The translations under genes and the position numbers were made by a program. Positions 17,601 through 28,082 of a stretch of DNA of 64,000 nt are shown here, piece after piece. A model generated the notes under the pieces. The model made no database searches and had not been told where the DNA came from. It was given only the letters and a program-made list of their open reading frames with translations. The stretch spans positions 4,836,001 to 4,900,000 of the forward strand of contig NZ_AP022560.1 in the NCBI RefSeq assembly GCF_010726085.1, given 5' to 3'. This stretch comes from Mycolicibacterium moriokaense. Lineage in GTDB: Bacteria > Actinomycetota > Actinomycetes > Mycobacteriales > Mycobacteriaceae. How positions within the stretch are numbered: position 1 is the stretch's first letter; every line of letters begins with the position of its first letter.

Positions 17601-18760
17601 CCGAGCGCGGCCCCCAGGACGAGATCGGTGAGGCCGAGGGTAACCGGATCCGAACCGTTACCCGACGCGCAGGCCGACGCGGCACCGGGAATATTGCGCT
17701 GCGTCAGCGCCTGGCATATCGCACCGGCTTGGGTCGGGGCTATCGCCACCTGCGGGGGAATGTAGGTGACGTTGTGAGTGCCCCACGCCGGCTCATAGAT
17801 GTCGGCCATCCAGTTGCTGAACTGCGGCCACGAGTTGATCATGGCGAGGATCGCGGGCTTGTGGTTGTTCAGCAGGTCCCGCAGCCACGCGACCTGCGAG
17901 CCCGCAGTGTTGTACATCCGCGGGCCGAACCGCTGCATGGCGTCGACCAGGATCGGCAGCGAGTGCGACAGATAGCTCAGGGACCCTGAGAAGTTCTCCG
18001 ACAGGCCCTCGATCAACTGGGTTGTCTCGGGAAGCGTTCGGATGACCGACGCGAAACTGTCCCAGTTGTTGAGGAAGTCCGATGTGAGGATCTCGCTGTT
18101 CTCGAACAGCTGCCGGTAGTCGGCGTCGGCCTTGTACGGGTCGCCGAGCATGGTGACCAGATTGCGCATCGTCTGGTTCAGGCCTGGCCCGGTGCCTTGC
18201 AGCGAACGGCTGGCCGCGCTCAGGCTGTCGTTGATGGCTCGCACACCCGGCGCGTTGGACGGGTCCTGACCCGGTTGGGCTCCAATAATGGCGTCCGCGA
18301 GGTTGCCTACCGCGGAGAAGGTTTCGCTGATGCTGAGCGGGGTCTTGGTCGACTCCAGCTTGATGCAGCCCGGACCGGTGAATTTGGGACCGCCGGTGTA
18401 GGCCTTGGTCAGCTCGATATGACGATCGGTGACAATCGACTGCGAGTAGGTCACCGCACCGACATCGACGGGCAGGTCGAGATCGGCGGGCACGGTGAAC
18501 TGGACCTCGACGTGGTCGGGCTTGTTGACGACCGCGCTCGTGGAACCGACTTCGATGCCCAGGAGCGCCACCTTGTTTCCCGGGTAAAGCCCTACCGCAT
18601 CGGTGAATTCGGCACACATCGTCCGGGTGCTGTTGATTTTGGGCGTCACGACCTTGGCACCCATGACCGCCGCGGCCACGACGGCGACCACGACGGCCGT
18701 CACCGTCGCGATACCCAACGGGGAACGCAACCGCGCGCGGACAGCGCAGAGGCCGGCCAT
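17597..18760 (-). CDS. mceD: Mce family protein, MceD position
   Basis: 387 residues with an N-terminal helix (GIATVTAVVVAVVAAAVMGAK), MCE domain (AVGLYPGNKVALLGIEVGST ... TYSQSIVTDRHIEL) and a long helical Mce region ending in a domain with paired cysteines (AICQALTQRN, SACASGNG). It is the fourth mce gene. The 1-nt gap to mceC and the ATGA overlap with mceE show tight coupling. It is expected to be a periplasmic subunit of a lipid importer. Confidence 0.88.
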   Translation of the reverse strand: MAGLCAVRARLRSPLGIATVTAVVVAVVAAAVMGAKVVTPKINSTRTMCAEFTDAVGLYPGNKVALLGIEVGSTSAVVNKPDHVEVQFTVPADLDLPVDVGAVTYSQSIVTDRHIELTKAYTGGPKFTGPGCIKLESTKTPLSISETFSAVGNLADAIIGAQPGQDPSNAPGVRAINDSLSAASRSLQGTGPGLNQTMRNLVTMLGDPYKADADYRQLFENSEILTSDFLNNWDSFASVIRTLPETTQLIEGLSENFSGSLSYLSHSLPILVDAMQRFGPRMYNTAGSQVAWLRDLLNNHKPAILAMINSWPQFSNWMADIYEPAWGTHNVTYIPPQVAIAPTQAGAICQALTQRNIPGAASACASGNGSDPVTLGLTDLVLGAALG

Positions 18761-18761
18761 G

Positions 18762-19808
18762 TCAGCAGTGCCTCATGATGTTGGGCAGGCACAGGTCCTG
18801 GCCGGGAGCCAGCCGCACGTCGCTCTTGTCGAAGATGACCCCGTTGCCACTGAGCATCGGCACCACGATGTTGAGCGTCTGCCCCAGGCCGTCCAGTGCC
18901 ATGCCCCATCGTTCCGGATGCGCGGTAAGCGTGTCGGTGATGTCTTCGAGACCTTCGGTGATGGGTGCGACCTCCCGACCGTAGAACGTCGCGACGCGGT
19001 CGAGAACTCGGGCCAATTCCTTGAGCAGACTGAAGAACTCGACGATATCCACCGCCCTCGAGGTGTACATCCGGCTGAGGGCAGCGAACTGCTCGACGAG
19101 CGTCATGAGTTGTGCCCGGTTGGTGACCATGGCTCGTATGCCGTTGTTGACGAAGTCGAGGCTGCGGTGGAAGTCGGCCGTGGATGCACTCATCGACGTG
19201 GTCAGGGCATTGGCCGACGAGATGAGGTCGCGCACCGCGTCGGGATACTTGTTGGCCGCGTTGGCAACCTCGGTGAAGGTGTCGTGGATGACGTCGCCGT
19301 CCACCTCTTTGATGACCGGCGTGGCCGCCTGGATGATGTCGTTCACCTCGAACGGTAATGTGACACGGCTTGACGGAATGACCTTGTGCCCCAGCGGCAT
19401 AGCGCCCTTCGGGTCGAGCGAGATGTAGTGGCCACCCAGCGGGGTCAGCAGCTTGACGTCCAGGGTCGAATCCGAGCCGACCATCACCGATTTCTCGACA
19501 TCGAACTTCATCTCGACGACCGCGCCGTCGAGGCGAACACTGGTGACCTTGCCCACCGGGATGCCGGCGATACGCACCTGATCGTCGACGCGTACACCGG
19601 CCGAGTTGGCCATGTGGGCGGTATAGGTCGTGTGACCTGTCGGGTTGAGGTAGGCCATCGCGGTGACCGCCAACGACACGACGATGACAAGGACGCCGAT
19701 GACGCCGTGCCTGCGATTGCGGGATGCCGCTTCGCCTTCATCCAGCACACCCCGACGCCTGCCCAGCCGTGCGCGCCAGTCGGTGAGTCGGTTGTGCCAC
19801 GCCGTCAT
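18762..19808 (-). CDS. mceC: Mce family protein, MceC position
   Basis: 348 residues from ATG 19808, chosen because it forms an ATGA overlap with the mceB stop; the frame is open further upstream only within mceB. A basic N-terminus (WRARLGRRRG) precedes one helix (HGVIGVLVIVVSLAVTAMAY), then the MCE domain (VRVDDQVRIAGIPVGKVTSV ... LLTPLGGHYISLDPKG) and the helical Mce region, ending LPNIMRHC. It is the third mce gene, a periplasmic part of the transporter. Confidence 0.88.
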   Translation of the reverse strand: MTAWHNRLTDWRARLGRRRGVLDEGEAASRNRRHGVIGVLVIVVSLAVTAMAYLNPTGHTTYTAHMANSAGVRVDDQVRIAGIPVGKVTSVRLDGAVVEMKFDVEKSVMVGSDSTLDVKLLTPLGGHYISLDPKGAMPLGHKVIPSSRVTLPFEVNDIIQAATPVIKEVDGDVIHDTFTEVANAANKYPDAVRDLISSANALTTSMSASTADFHRSLDFVNNGIRAMVTNRAQLMTLVEQFAALSRMYTSRAVDIVEFFSLLKELARVLDRVATFYGREVAPITEGLEDITDTLTAHPERWGMALDGLGQTLNIVVPMLSGNGVIFDKSDVRLAPGQDLCLPNIMRHC

Positions 19809-20815
19809 CGGCACACCACCAAGTTCTGTTGGGCGAACGACACCTGGCCGATCCCCGGTAGTTCGACCTCTCCGTTCGAGCAGAAGAACGTCGGCTGGGC
19901 CGGCTGCGCATCCACCAGCCAGTTGCGCATCCCCTGGATCAACGACGGCGCCAGGGACAGGCCCGCGATGATCGTCGGCGTCTGCGGCCACATTCGGCTG
20001 ACGAGGTCGTAGAGCGGAACCGTCGTCCCGTCGAAGGTGCGCTCGGTGTATTGCAGAAGATGGGTCATGGTTCGGAGCCCGGGCAGCTGAGTGTCCAGCG
20101 AGGCATTGAACTCCTCGCCCACCGAAGCGAACCTCGCCAGCGAGTCATTGAGCTCGGTGATGAGGTTGAACAGTTGCTGCGACTTGCCGCCCAGGTCTTG
20201 GGAGATCGCGCTGAGATTGCGAATCATGACGGTAATGACAGCCTGCCGGTCCACGGCCAACTTCGATATGACGTCGAGGTGATGAAGGAACGGGCCGATG
20301 CCGGATTCGTCGCCTTGAATCAGCCGCAGCAGGTTCTCCCCCAGGAGATTGAACTGGGCGGGGTCAAGGGTTTGGAATATCGGTTGGAAACCGTTGAACA
20401 GCTTGGCGACGTCGAAGGAGGGAATGGTCTGTCCCAGCGGGATCGTGCCGCTGTTGACCAACTGGCTGTCCGGCTCGGCCGGTTGAACGAGCTCCACATA
20501 GCGTTGACCGATCAGCGTCTGATAGCGCACGGCGGCAACGGTGTTGGTGAACAGCGGGTGGTCGGTTTGCGCGGTGAAATCCACCTTGGCGATCCGGCCG
20601 TCGAGGCGGATGGCCTCCACTTTGCCGACCTGTACGCCGGAGATGCGCACGTCGTCACCGACGTAAAGCCCTGACACATCGGAGAACTCCGCGGTGTAGC
20701 GAGACACCTTCCCGCTGACGGGGCTGCGTAGGGCGGTCAACACGATGAGCGTGCAGACCGCCGCGATCGCGGTGAAGATCGTCAACCACGTCACGGATTT
20801 GGCGACACTTCTCAT
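19805..20815 (-). CDS. mceB: Mce family protein, MceB position
   Basis: 336 residues. An N-terminal helix (SVTWLTIFTAIAAVCTLIVL) is followed by the MCE domain (SGLYVGDDVRISGVQVGKVE ... YQTLIGQRYVELVQPAEP) and a helical Mce region. Its start overlaps the mceA stop (ATGA) and its end overlaps the mceC start. It is the second mce gene and contributes to the lipid channel assembly. Confidence 0.88.
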   Translation of the reverse strand: MRSVAKSVTWLTIFTAIAAVCTLIVLTALRSPVSGKVSRYTAEFSDVSGLYVGDDVRISGVQVGKVEAIRLDGRIAKVDFTAQTDHPLFTNTVAAVRYQTLIGQRYVELVQPAEPDSQLVNSGTIPLGQTIPSFDVAKLFNGFQPIFQTLDPAQFNLLGENLLRLIQGDESGIGPFLHHLDVISKLAVDRQAVITVMIRNLSAISQDLGGKSQQLFNLITELNDSLARFASVGEEFNASLDTQLPGLRTMTHLLQYTERTFDGTTVPLYDLVSRMWPQTPTIIAGLSLAPSLIQGMRNWLVDAQPAQPTFFCSNGEVELPGIGQVSFAQQNLVVCR

Positions 20816-22002
20816 CGGCCACCGCCTTGGGGCACCGTGTCAGGGAGGGGCAGCGGCATGGGCGGGGCGGTGGGAGAAAGCATGGGCGGGGCGGTGGGAG
20901 AAAGCATGGGCGGGGCGGTGGGAGAAAGCATGGGCGGGGCGGTGGGAGGCACCGGAGAATCCGCGGGCGTCGGTAACGGCAGGGCCGCCGCCAACCCCGG
21001 CATCGTCTCCAGCGTGAGTTCGAGTTGCATGCGGACCTTGCCGTCGATGATCGGAAAAGCCGCGCTGGTGCGGTCCAGCAGACCGGACAGCCGGTCGTAC
21101 GCCGGCGCGAAGCTGCCCTGGAAGTACGAAAGCGGCAGCGACACGCTCATCATCGCGTCGATGATCGGGACCAGCCACGACATGTTCTTCGCGAGAATCT
21201 CGGTGGTGTCGAGGAGCAGCTTGGTGGTCTGATCCAAGATCGTGTTCATCCGCTGAACGCCGTCGGGGTGTGCCAGGAACTCCATCCCGTTGAGCAGGTC
21301 GTACGCCAACCCGATGAGTGGGACGGAGTCGCTGACACCGTTAATCACCGAAGCAAACACCGAAAGCGACTGCGAGAAGGGCACTCTCTGGGAGTCGGCG
21401 AGCATCTTGATCAGGTCGAAATAGGACCGGGTCACCGGCTGTGTGAGGTCGGAGTGCCTGCGCACCACCTCGATGATGTGGTCGACGTCGGGCGAGTCGA
21501 TGATGTCGCCGAATTTCTGGCCTTCACGCAGCAGTCCGGTGATCGAGGTTGACCGCGCGTTGGTGTCGACCATCAGCGTCTGGTTCGGACGTAACCGCGG
21601 TCCGGTTCCGCTGCTCACCAGTTCGACGGCTGCGAGGCCGAAAGTGTTGGAGGACATGAAGTTCGCCGTTGTGTCGGCGGTCAGGACCGCCGCCTGGCGT
21701 GGCTCGAGCTCCAGCGTGATCTTCTGCTTGTTGTATCCGACCGTCTGCAGGCTCTCCACCGATCCGATCGTCAGACCGCGGAACTTCACCTCCGCTCCCG
21801 GCGTCAGTCCCTCACCGAGGGTGTCGGCCAGTACGGTCAGCTTGAACGTGTTGGCGAAGCCGCCGGTGCCCATCTGGTAGAGCACAGTGCCCGCAACACC
21901 CAGAATCACCGCGGCGATCAGGCCGCGGATCCGCAGTGAGCGCGAACTGAGCGCGCGCACACCCTGATTGGCAGACAGCGGATTACTCGATAACAGAGGC
22001 AT
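20812..22002 (-). CDS. mceA: Mce family protein, MceA position, with a C-terminal octapeptide repeat tail
   Basis: 396 residues. N-terminal helix (RIRGLIAAVILGVAGTVLYQ), MCE domain (LGEGLTPGAEVKFRGLTIGS ... TFGLAAVELV), helical region, then a Pro-rich tail made of near-identical octapeptides PTAPPMLS repeated three times plus a partial copy, encoded by the tandem repeat at 20857-20949. Pro-rich tails are common at Mce C-termini, but an exact DNA tandem repeat points to recent slippage expansion. It is the first mce gene, 6 nt after yrbEB, and overlaps mceB by ATGA. Confidence 0.9.
   Translation of the reverse strand: MPLLSSNPLSANQGVRALSSRSLRIRGLIAAVILGVAGTVLYQMGTGGFANTFKLTVLADTLGEGLTPGAEVKFRGLTIGSVESLQTVGYNKQKITLELEPRQAAVLTADTTANFMSSNTFGLAAVELVSSGTGPRLRPNQTLMVDTNARSTSITGLLREGQKFGDIIDSPDVDHIIEVVRRHSDLTQPVTRSYFDLIKMLADSQRVPFSQSLSVFASVINGVSDSVPLIGLAYDLLNGMEFLAHPDGVQRMNTILDQTTKLLLDTTEILAKNMSWLVPIIDAMMSVSLPLSYFQGSFAPAYDRLSGLLDRTSAAFPIIDGKVRMQLELTLETMPGLAAALPLPTPADSPVPPTAPPMLSPTAPPMLSPTAPPMLSPTAPPMPLPLPDTVPQGGGR
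20857..20949. repeat. 24-bp perfect tandem repeat within mceA
   Basis: Three exact 24-bp units (20857-20880, 20881-20904, 20905-20928) and a fourth partial unit (from 20929) follow each other without gaps. The unit is a multiple of three, so copy-number change keeps the mceA frame and adds or removes PTAPPMLS octapeptides. The unit starts CATGGGCGGGGCGG. It could serve as a VNTR typing marker. Confidence 0.95.
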
Positions 22003-22008
22003 GAGCGG

Positions 22009-22869
22009 CTATCCCGATATCCGAATGCCGGCGCTGTTACCCCAGAACAACAGCGTCAGAACCATATCCACGGCGACGACGGTGACGATGCTGGCGCGGA
22101 TCGCTCGGCCGGAGGCCCGGCCGACACCTTCGGGGCCGCCGGTGGCGTAGTAGCCGTGATACGCGTGGATGACGATGATCAGTGTTACGAAGATGGCCGC
22201 CTTGAGCACCGAGAACACCACGTCGGACGGCTGGATGAACGAGCTGAAGTAGTGGTTGTACGTGCCCGAGGATTGCCCGTGCAGCACGTTGACCACCAGC
22301 GAGCACGACACATAGCTCAACACCAGGGTCACGATGTACAGCGGAATGATGGTCACCATGCCTGCGAGCACGCGGGTGGTGACGACGAACGGGATCGACC
22401 GGATACCAAGGGCTTCCAGCGCGTCGATTTCCTCGTTGATCCGCATGGCGCCGATCTCAGCGGTCATCCGGCAGCCGGCCTGCGCACCGAAACCGATGCC
22501 CGCGATCATCGGCGCCATCTCACGGGTGTTCGCATAGGCGGACACGAAACCGGTCAACGGGCCCATACCGACCATGTCGAGGGCCCCGTACCCTTCGATT
22601 CCCACCGCGCCGCCGACAGCCGCGCCCATCAGCACCAGGACGCCGATGGTGCCGCCACCGACGATGAGCGACCCGTTGCCCCACATCACGTCGACCAGTA
22701 GCACCCCGGTCTGGTGACGGTAGTTCCGCAGGGTGTGCGGTATCGCGGCGATCACCTGGATCAAGAACGAAAGCTGGTGACCGAGGCGCTGCAGAACCGA
22801 GTCACCTTGACCGACGACCCATGCGGGGGCACGCAGGACGCGCGGTAGATGTCGTGATGGTGTCGCCAC
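22009..22869 (-). CDS. yrbEB: YrbEB-type ABC transporter permease (MlaE family)
   Basis: 286 residues, the standard length for YrbE/MlaE permeases, with about five hydrophobic segments and the MlaE signature region (GFGAQAGCRMTAEIGAMRIN, EEIDALEALGIRSIPFVV). It should pair with YrbEA as the membrane-embedded core that receives lipid from the Mce proteins; the ATPase (MceG/Mkl) is usually encoded elsewhere, as here. Its start lies 1 nt after the yrbEA stop and mceA follows after 6 nt. Confidence 0.93.
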   Translation of the reverse strand: MATPSRHLPRVLRAPAWVVGQGDSVLQRLGHQLSFLIQVIAAIPHTLRNYRHQTGVLLVDVMWGNGSLIVGGGTIGVLVLMGAAVGGAVGIEGYGALDMVGMGPLTGFVSAYANTREMAPMIAGIGFGAQAGCRMTAEIGAMRINEEIDALEALGIRSIPFVVTTRVLAGMVTIIPLYIVTLVLSYVSCSLVVNVLHGQSSGTYNHYFSSFIQPSDVVFSVLKAAIFVTLIIVIHAYHGYYATGGPEGVGRASGRAIRASIVTVVAVDMVLTLLFWGNSAGIRISG

Positions 22870-22870
22870 T

Positions 22871-23863
22871 TCAGCCCACCCTCAGCGGCATGGACATGGA
22901 CACGCCCTGCGTGATGATCAGGTTGAGGATGAACACCGCGACCACGCCGATGACGACGGAAGCGTTCACCGCATCGGCGACGCCGCGTGCCCCGCCCTTG
23001 GCCTCCAGCCCACGCTGACAGGCCACAAGTATCACGACCATGCCGAAAAGCCAGGTCTTGAGCATGGCGATCACGACGTCGCCGACGCTGGCGAAGGACG
23101 CGAACGAGGCGATGTAACTGCCAGGAGTGCCGGACTGGAAGCCCACATTGATCGCGTAGCCGGCCGCCAGGCCCATGAAGATGATGAATGCGCACAGCAC
23201 CGGCGCCACGAGCACCATCGCCGCCAGCCGCGGGGCGACCAGCCGCTGCACCGGGTCCACGCCCATGACACGCAGCGCGTCGACCTCTTCACGAATGGTG
23301 CGTGCGCCGAGATCTGTTGCCACCGCCGAACCGGCGGCCCCGCCCAGCAGTAGCGCCGCCACCATGGGTGCGCCCTGCCGGATGACCCCGAGCCCCCCGG
23401 CGGCACCCGAGATCGACGAGGCACCGACCTGCTGGATGAAACTGCCGACCTGCACGGCCACGATGACCCCAAACGGGATCGACACCAGCAACGCTGGAAT
23501 CGCGGTCACGCTGATGATGAACCAGGCCTGATTGATGGTGTCCCGCCACGGGTGGCGCAACCGAATCAGATCCACGATCAGGTAGCGGAATGACTGCGCG
23601 GCCAAGTCGAAGAAACGGCCCAACGTCTGCAACGAGGAATCGGACTTGGCAAGCGCGTACCGCAGTGGCCTGCTCAGGGCGGCGGGAAGCTGACGGCCCT
23701 TCGCCGTCTCCTGCGGTTCCTGATGCGGACTGAAGGTCACCGCGACGAGATCGGGGACGTCTGCGCCGTTGCTGGTGGCGAACGCATCGATATCGGGAAG
23801 TCCACCGACTTCCACGCCATTCGCTGCGTCCGCCGCTGTCGCGCGATCCACCCTCACGGTCAA
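22871..23863 (-). CDS. yrbEA: YrbEA-type ABC transporter permease (MlaE family)
   Basis: 330 residues starting with TTG at 23863, chosen because GGGGGAA lies 7 nt upstream. The first 75 residues are a soluble, variable extension; the rest is the MlaE permease with the conserved segment GAAGSAVATDLGARTIREEV and DALRVMGVDPVQRLVAPR. It is the first gene of the nine-gene mce unit, so the promoter should lie in the 210 bp between it and 24074. It partners YrbEB. Confidence 0.92.
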   Translation of the reverse strand: MTVRVDRATAADAANGVEVGGLPDIDAFATSNGADVPDLVAVTFSPHQEPQETAKGRQLPAALSRPLRYALAKSDSSLQTLGRFFDLAAQSFRYLIVDLIRLRHPWRDTINQAWFIISVTAIPALLVSIPFGVIVAVQVGSFIQQVGASSISGAAGGLGVIRQGAPMVAALLLGGAAGSAVATDLGARTIREEVDALRVMGVDPVQRLVAPRLAAMVLVAPVLCAFIIFMGLAAGYAINVGFQSGTPGSYIASFASFASVGDVVIAMLKTWLFGMVVILVACQRGLEAKGGARGVADAVNASVVIGVVAVFILNLIITQGVSMSMPLRVG

Positions 23864-24073
23864 ATGTTGGTTCCCCCAGCACTCGGAGACGACGATTCCC
23901 CAGTACGCAAGCCTGGGCTGTTGTGCGTCCCACCAGCGGTGCCATAGTGCGGGCGTTCGATCGCGGTACTAACTGCCCGCTCCGAACAGCCATTGGGTGT
24001 TACGCACGCGACAATTAAACCCAGTCAGGAGGCTTTGCGGGCGTGGTTTGCATGGTTGGGCGGGCGGCGCCGG

Positions 24074-25915
<1,842 letters not shown>

Positions 25916-26005
25916 TCATGACGCCATCGACACGGCCATCACTGCCGCCGGCCACGGTTAGAGGTCTGCGCATACGACAAAACTAGAAATGCACAGGGGC
26001 ACGGC

Positions 26006-26025
26006 GAAGGGCCGAAGGTCCCAAC
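26006..26025. promoter_or_regulatory. DosR-like box upstream of the KAS III pair
   Basis: The core GGGCCGAAGGTCCC (26009-26022) matches the two half-sites of the DosR consensus TTSGGGACTWWAGTCCCSAA. It lies about 55 bp before the KAS III gene at 26081 and 140 bp before the divergent DevS-like gene. Confidence 0.68.
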
Positions 26026-26080
26026 CATCGATGCCAATTGCGCCCTACATCGTCGGCGCGAAGAGGCCCATCATCGGGTG

Positions 26081-27205
26081 ATGGCACGCAAGCAATGGCT
26101 GGTCATGGAGCCCTTGGCGGCGACGGCGTCTGAGGCCGGGTCGCGCGACGCGCCCTTCCGCACCCGGCTCGCCGGCGCGGGACGGCATCTGCCGACGACC
26201 CGCCTTGCAACGGACAAGCTGATGTCGACAACCCGACACCGCACCCACATCGACCTCGAACGCCTGACGGGGATCCGAGAGCGGCGCGTGTCGGTGGGCG
26301 ACGAGGACTCGTACAGTCTGGCGACCGCGGCGGCGGTGAAGTGTCTCGACAACGCACAAACAGACGCCGCGTCGGTCGACGCGGTGATCAACTGCAGCAT
26401 CACCAAGCTTCGCAGCGACTTCACCCAGTGGCTGGAACCGACGATGAGCGGCGCGGTGGCCCGCGCGATCGGCGCCGAGAACGCGCTGACATTCGACCTG
26501 TCCAACGCGTGCGCCGGAATGTTGACCGGAGTCACGTTGGCCAACAACTGGATTCGCCAAGGCTTCATCGAACGCGCACTCGTGGTCAGCGGTGAATACA
26601 TCTCGCAGTTGGGTCAGAACGCGGCGCGTCATATCCGCACCATCATGAGCAAGGAGCTCGCCTCGCTGACCCTCGGCGACGCCGGGGCGGCCCTGCTTCT
26701 CGAGCGGGCCGAGCCCGGCAGCGCGGGCATCGACTTCGCGGGATTCACGACCGTCGCCCAGTACAGCAGACTGTGTCTCGCCTATCCGACGGACGACGAA
26801 CCCGCCGCGCGCATGTTCACCGACGCGCGGGGCATCCACAAGGCAGCGATGGCGAACACCCCGGTGCTGCTGCACGAAGTGCTTGACACGGTGGGCATCT
26901 CGATCCACGACATCGACCACGTGATCACACATCAAACCTCTGCCCGGGCGATCCGCAAAGGCATGGCGAAGATCTCCGCGGAATTCGGTGACGCCCCGCA
27001 GCATGATGCCGTGATCACCGTCGACCGGTACGGCAACACCGCGTCGACCACTCACACCGTCGCCCTCGTCGAGGAGCTGGAGGCCGGAAACATCAAGCCT
27101 GGAGAAACAATTGCGTTGATCGCTCTGGCGTCAGGGCTGGAGATCGGCATCATCCTGCTGACGCTGGATGAAGAAATGGTGGGTCGTCATGGGCATGCTG
27201 ATTGA
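26081..27205 (+). CDS. KAS III-like beta-ketoacyl synthase (thiolase fold), active-site residues intact
   Basis: 374 residues from ATG 26081 (a GTG directly precedes it). The thiolase-fold condensing enzyme signature is complete: Cys144 in SNACAGM, His284 in VITHQTSA and Asn319 in YGNTASTTHTVAL. KAS III enzymes condense an acyl-CoA with malonyl-ACP or join acyl units; related enzymes make specialised lipids, olefins or quinolones. The gene overlaps the next, a second KAS III-like gene lacking part of the triad, so the two probably form a heterodimer. A DosR-like box lies upstream, suggesting induction in hypoxia or NO. The substrate is unknown. Confidence 0.85.
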   Translation: MARKQWLVMEPLAATASEAGSRDAPFRTRLAGAGRHLPTTRLATDKLMSTTRHRTHIDLERLTGIRERRVSVGDEDSYSLATAAAVKCLDNAQTDAASVDAVINCSITKLRSDFTQWLEPTMSGAVARAIGAENALTFDLSNACAGMLTGVTLANNWIRQGFIERALVVSGEYISQLGQNAARHIRTIMSKELASLTLGDAGAALLLERAEPGSAGIDFAGFTTVAQYSRLCLAYPTDDEPAARMFTDARGIHKAAMANTPVLLHEVLDTVGISIHDIDHVITHQTSARAIRKGMAKISAEFGDAPQHDAVITVDRYGNTASTTHTVALVEELEAGNIKPGETIALIALASGLEIGIILLTLDEEMVGRHGHAD

Positions 27206-28061
27206 TCGCGTCGCCATCGTGGAGCGCGGATGGCGCAACCGCCACAGCGCCCTGCGGCTCGCCGTGAAGTCGGCCGAGGACTGCCTCCGCGGAGCCGGAC
27301 GCACGGCCGACGAAGTCGACCTGTTGGTCAACGCGGGCATTTACCGCGATCGCAACCTGGCCGAGCCCGCCCTCGCCGCCCTGATCCAACAGGACATCGG
27401 CGCCAATCCTGAGGAACCGCACCAAAACGCGCACGGCACATTCTCGTTCGATGTCGCGAACGGAGCGTGCGGTGTGCTGACTGCGCTGCAGATCGTCGAC
27501 GGATTTCTGAACTCGCGCGCTATCGACTGCGCCCTGGTGGTGGCCAGCGATGCCGATCCCGGACGCCGCCAGAGCGAGGACTTTCCGTTCACGCCTGCCG
27601 GAGCATCGCTGCTGTGTTCGCGGGCGACCCACGGGCGCGGGCTCGGACGAACGTACTGGAAGAATCTGCCCGAGCACAGCGACGCGTTCCGCGCCACCGT
27701 CGGACTGCAGAACGGGCGACGAAACATGCTGCGCTTTCAGGAGACATCATCACTGGACGCACACTATGCAAAGGCCGCGGCACTGGCTGCCGGCCAATGT
27801 CTCGACGAATCGGGTCTCACGATCGACGACGTCGACGCCATCGCCGCCGCGCCGGCGCGACCCCGCTTCCGAGCCGTACTGGCGAAGCAGTTGGGTGTGG
27901 AGACCGAAGCCATCACCGTCGGCGACGATGCGGGCATGCACACCGTCGCATTGGTCTCCGCATTCGACCGCGCCGCCAAGGTGATCGGCGAGACAGGCGT
28001 GATGCTTGTCGCTGCCGCGGGTGCCGGAGTCACAGCCGGCGCCGCGCTGTACCGGTTCTGA
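27189..28061 (+). CDS. Degenerate KAS III-like protein, likely partner subunit
   Basis: 290 residues from ATG 27189, after GGTGGGT, overlapping the upstream KAS III gene by 17 nt. The thiolase fold is recognisable (SFDVANGACGVLTALQIVDG with Cys94; DADPGRRQSEDFPFTPAGAS). Where the partner has THQTS this protein has AAPAR, and where it has YGNTAS this one has GDDAGMHTVAL, so the catalytic His and Asn are replaced while Cys is kept. It is also about 80 residues shorter. This looks like a non-condensing or altered-chemistry subunit, comparable in logic to PqsB of the PqsBC pair; that comparison is inference. It converges on the next gene with a 21-nt gap. Confidence 0.8.
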   Translation: MGMLIDRVAIVERGWRNRHSALRLAVKSAEDCLRGAGRTADEVDLLVNAGIYRDRNLAEPALAALIQQDIGANPEEPHQNAHGTFSFDVANGACGVLTALQIVDGFLNSRAIDCALVVASDADPGRRQSEDFPFTPAGASLLCSRATHGRGLGRTYWKNLPEHSDAFRATVGLQNGRRNMLRFQETSSLDAHYAKAAALAAGQCLDESGLTIDDVDAIAAAPARPRFRAVLAKQLGVETEAITVGDDAGMHTVALVSAFDRAAKVIGETGVMLVAAAGAGVTAGAALYRF

Positions 28062-28082
28062 AATCAGCTCACTGTCCGAGGA

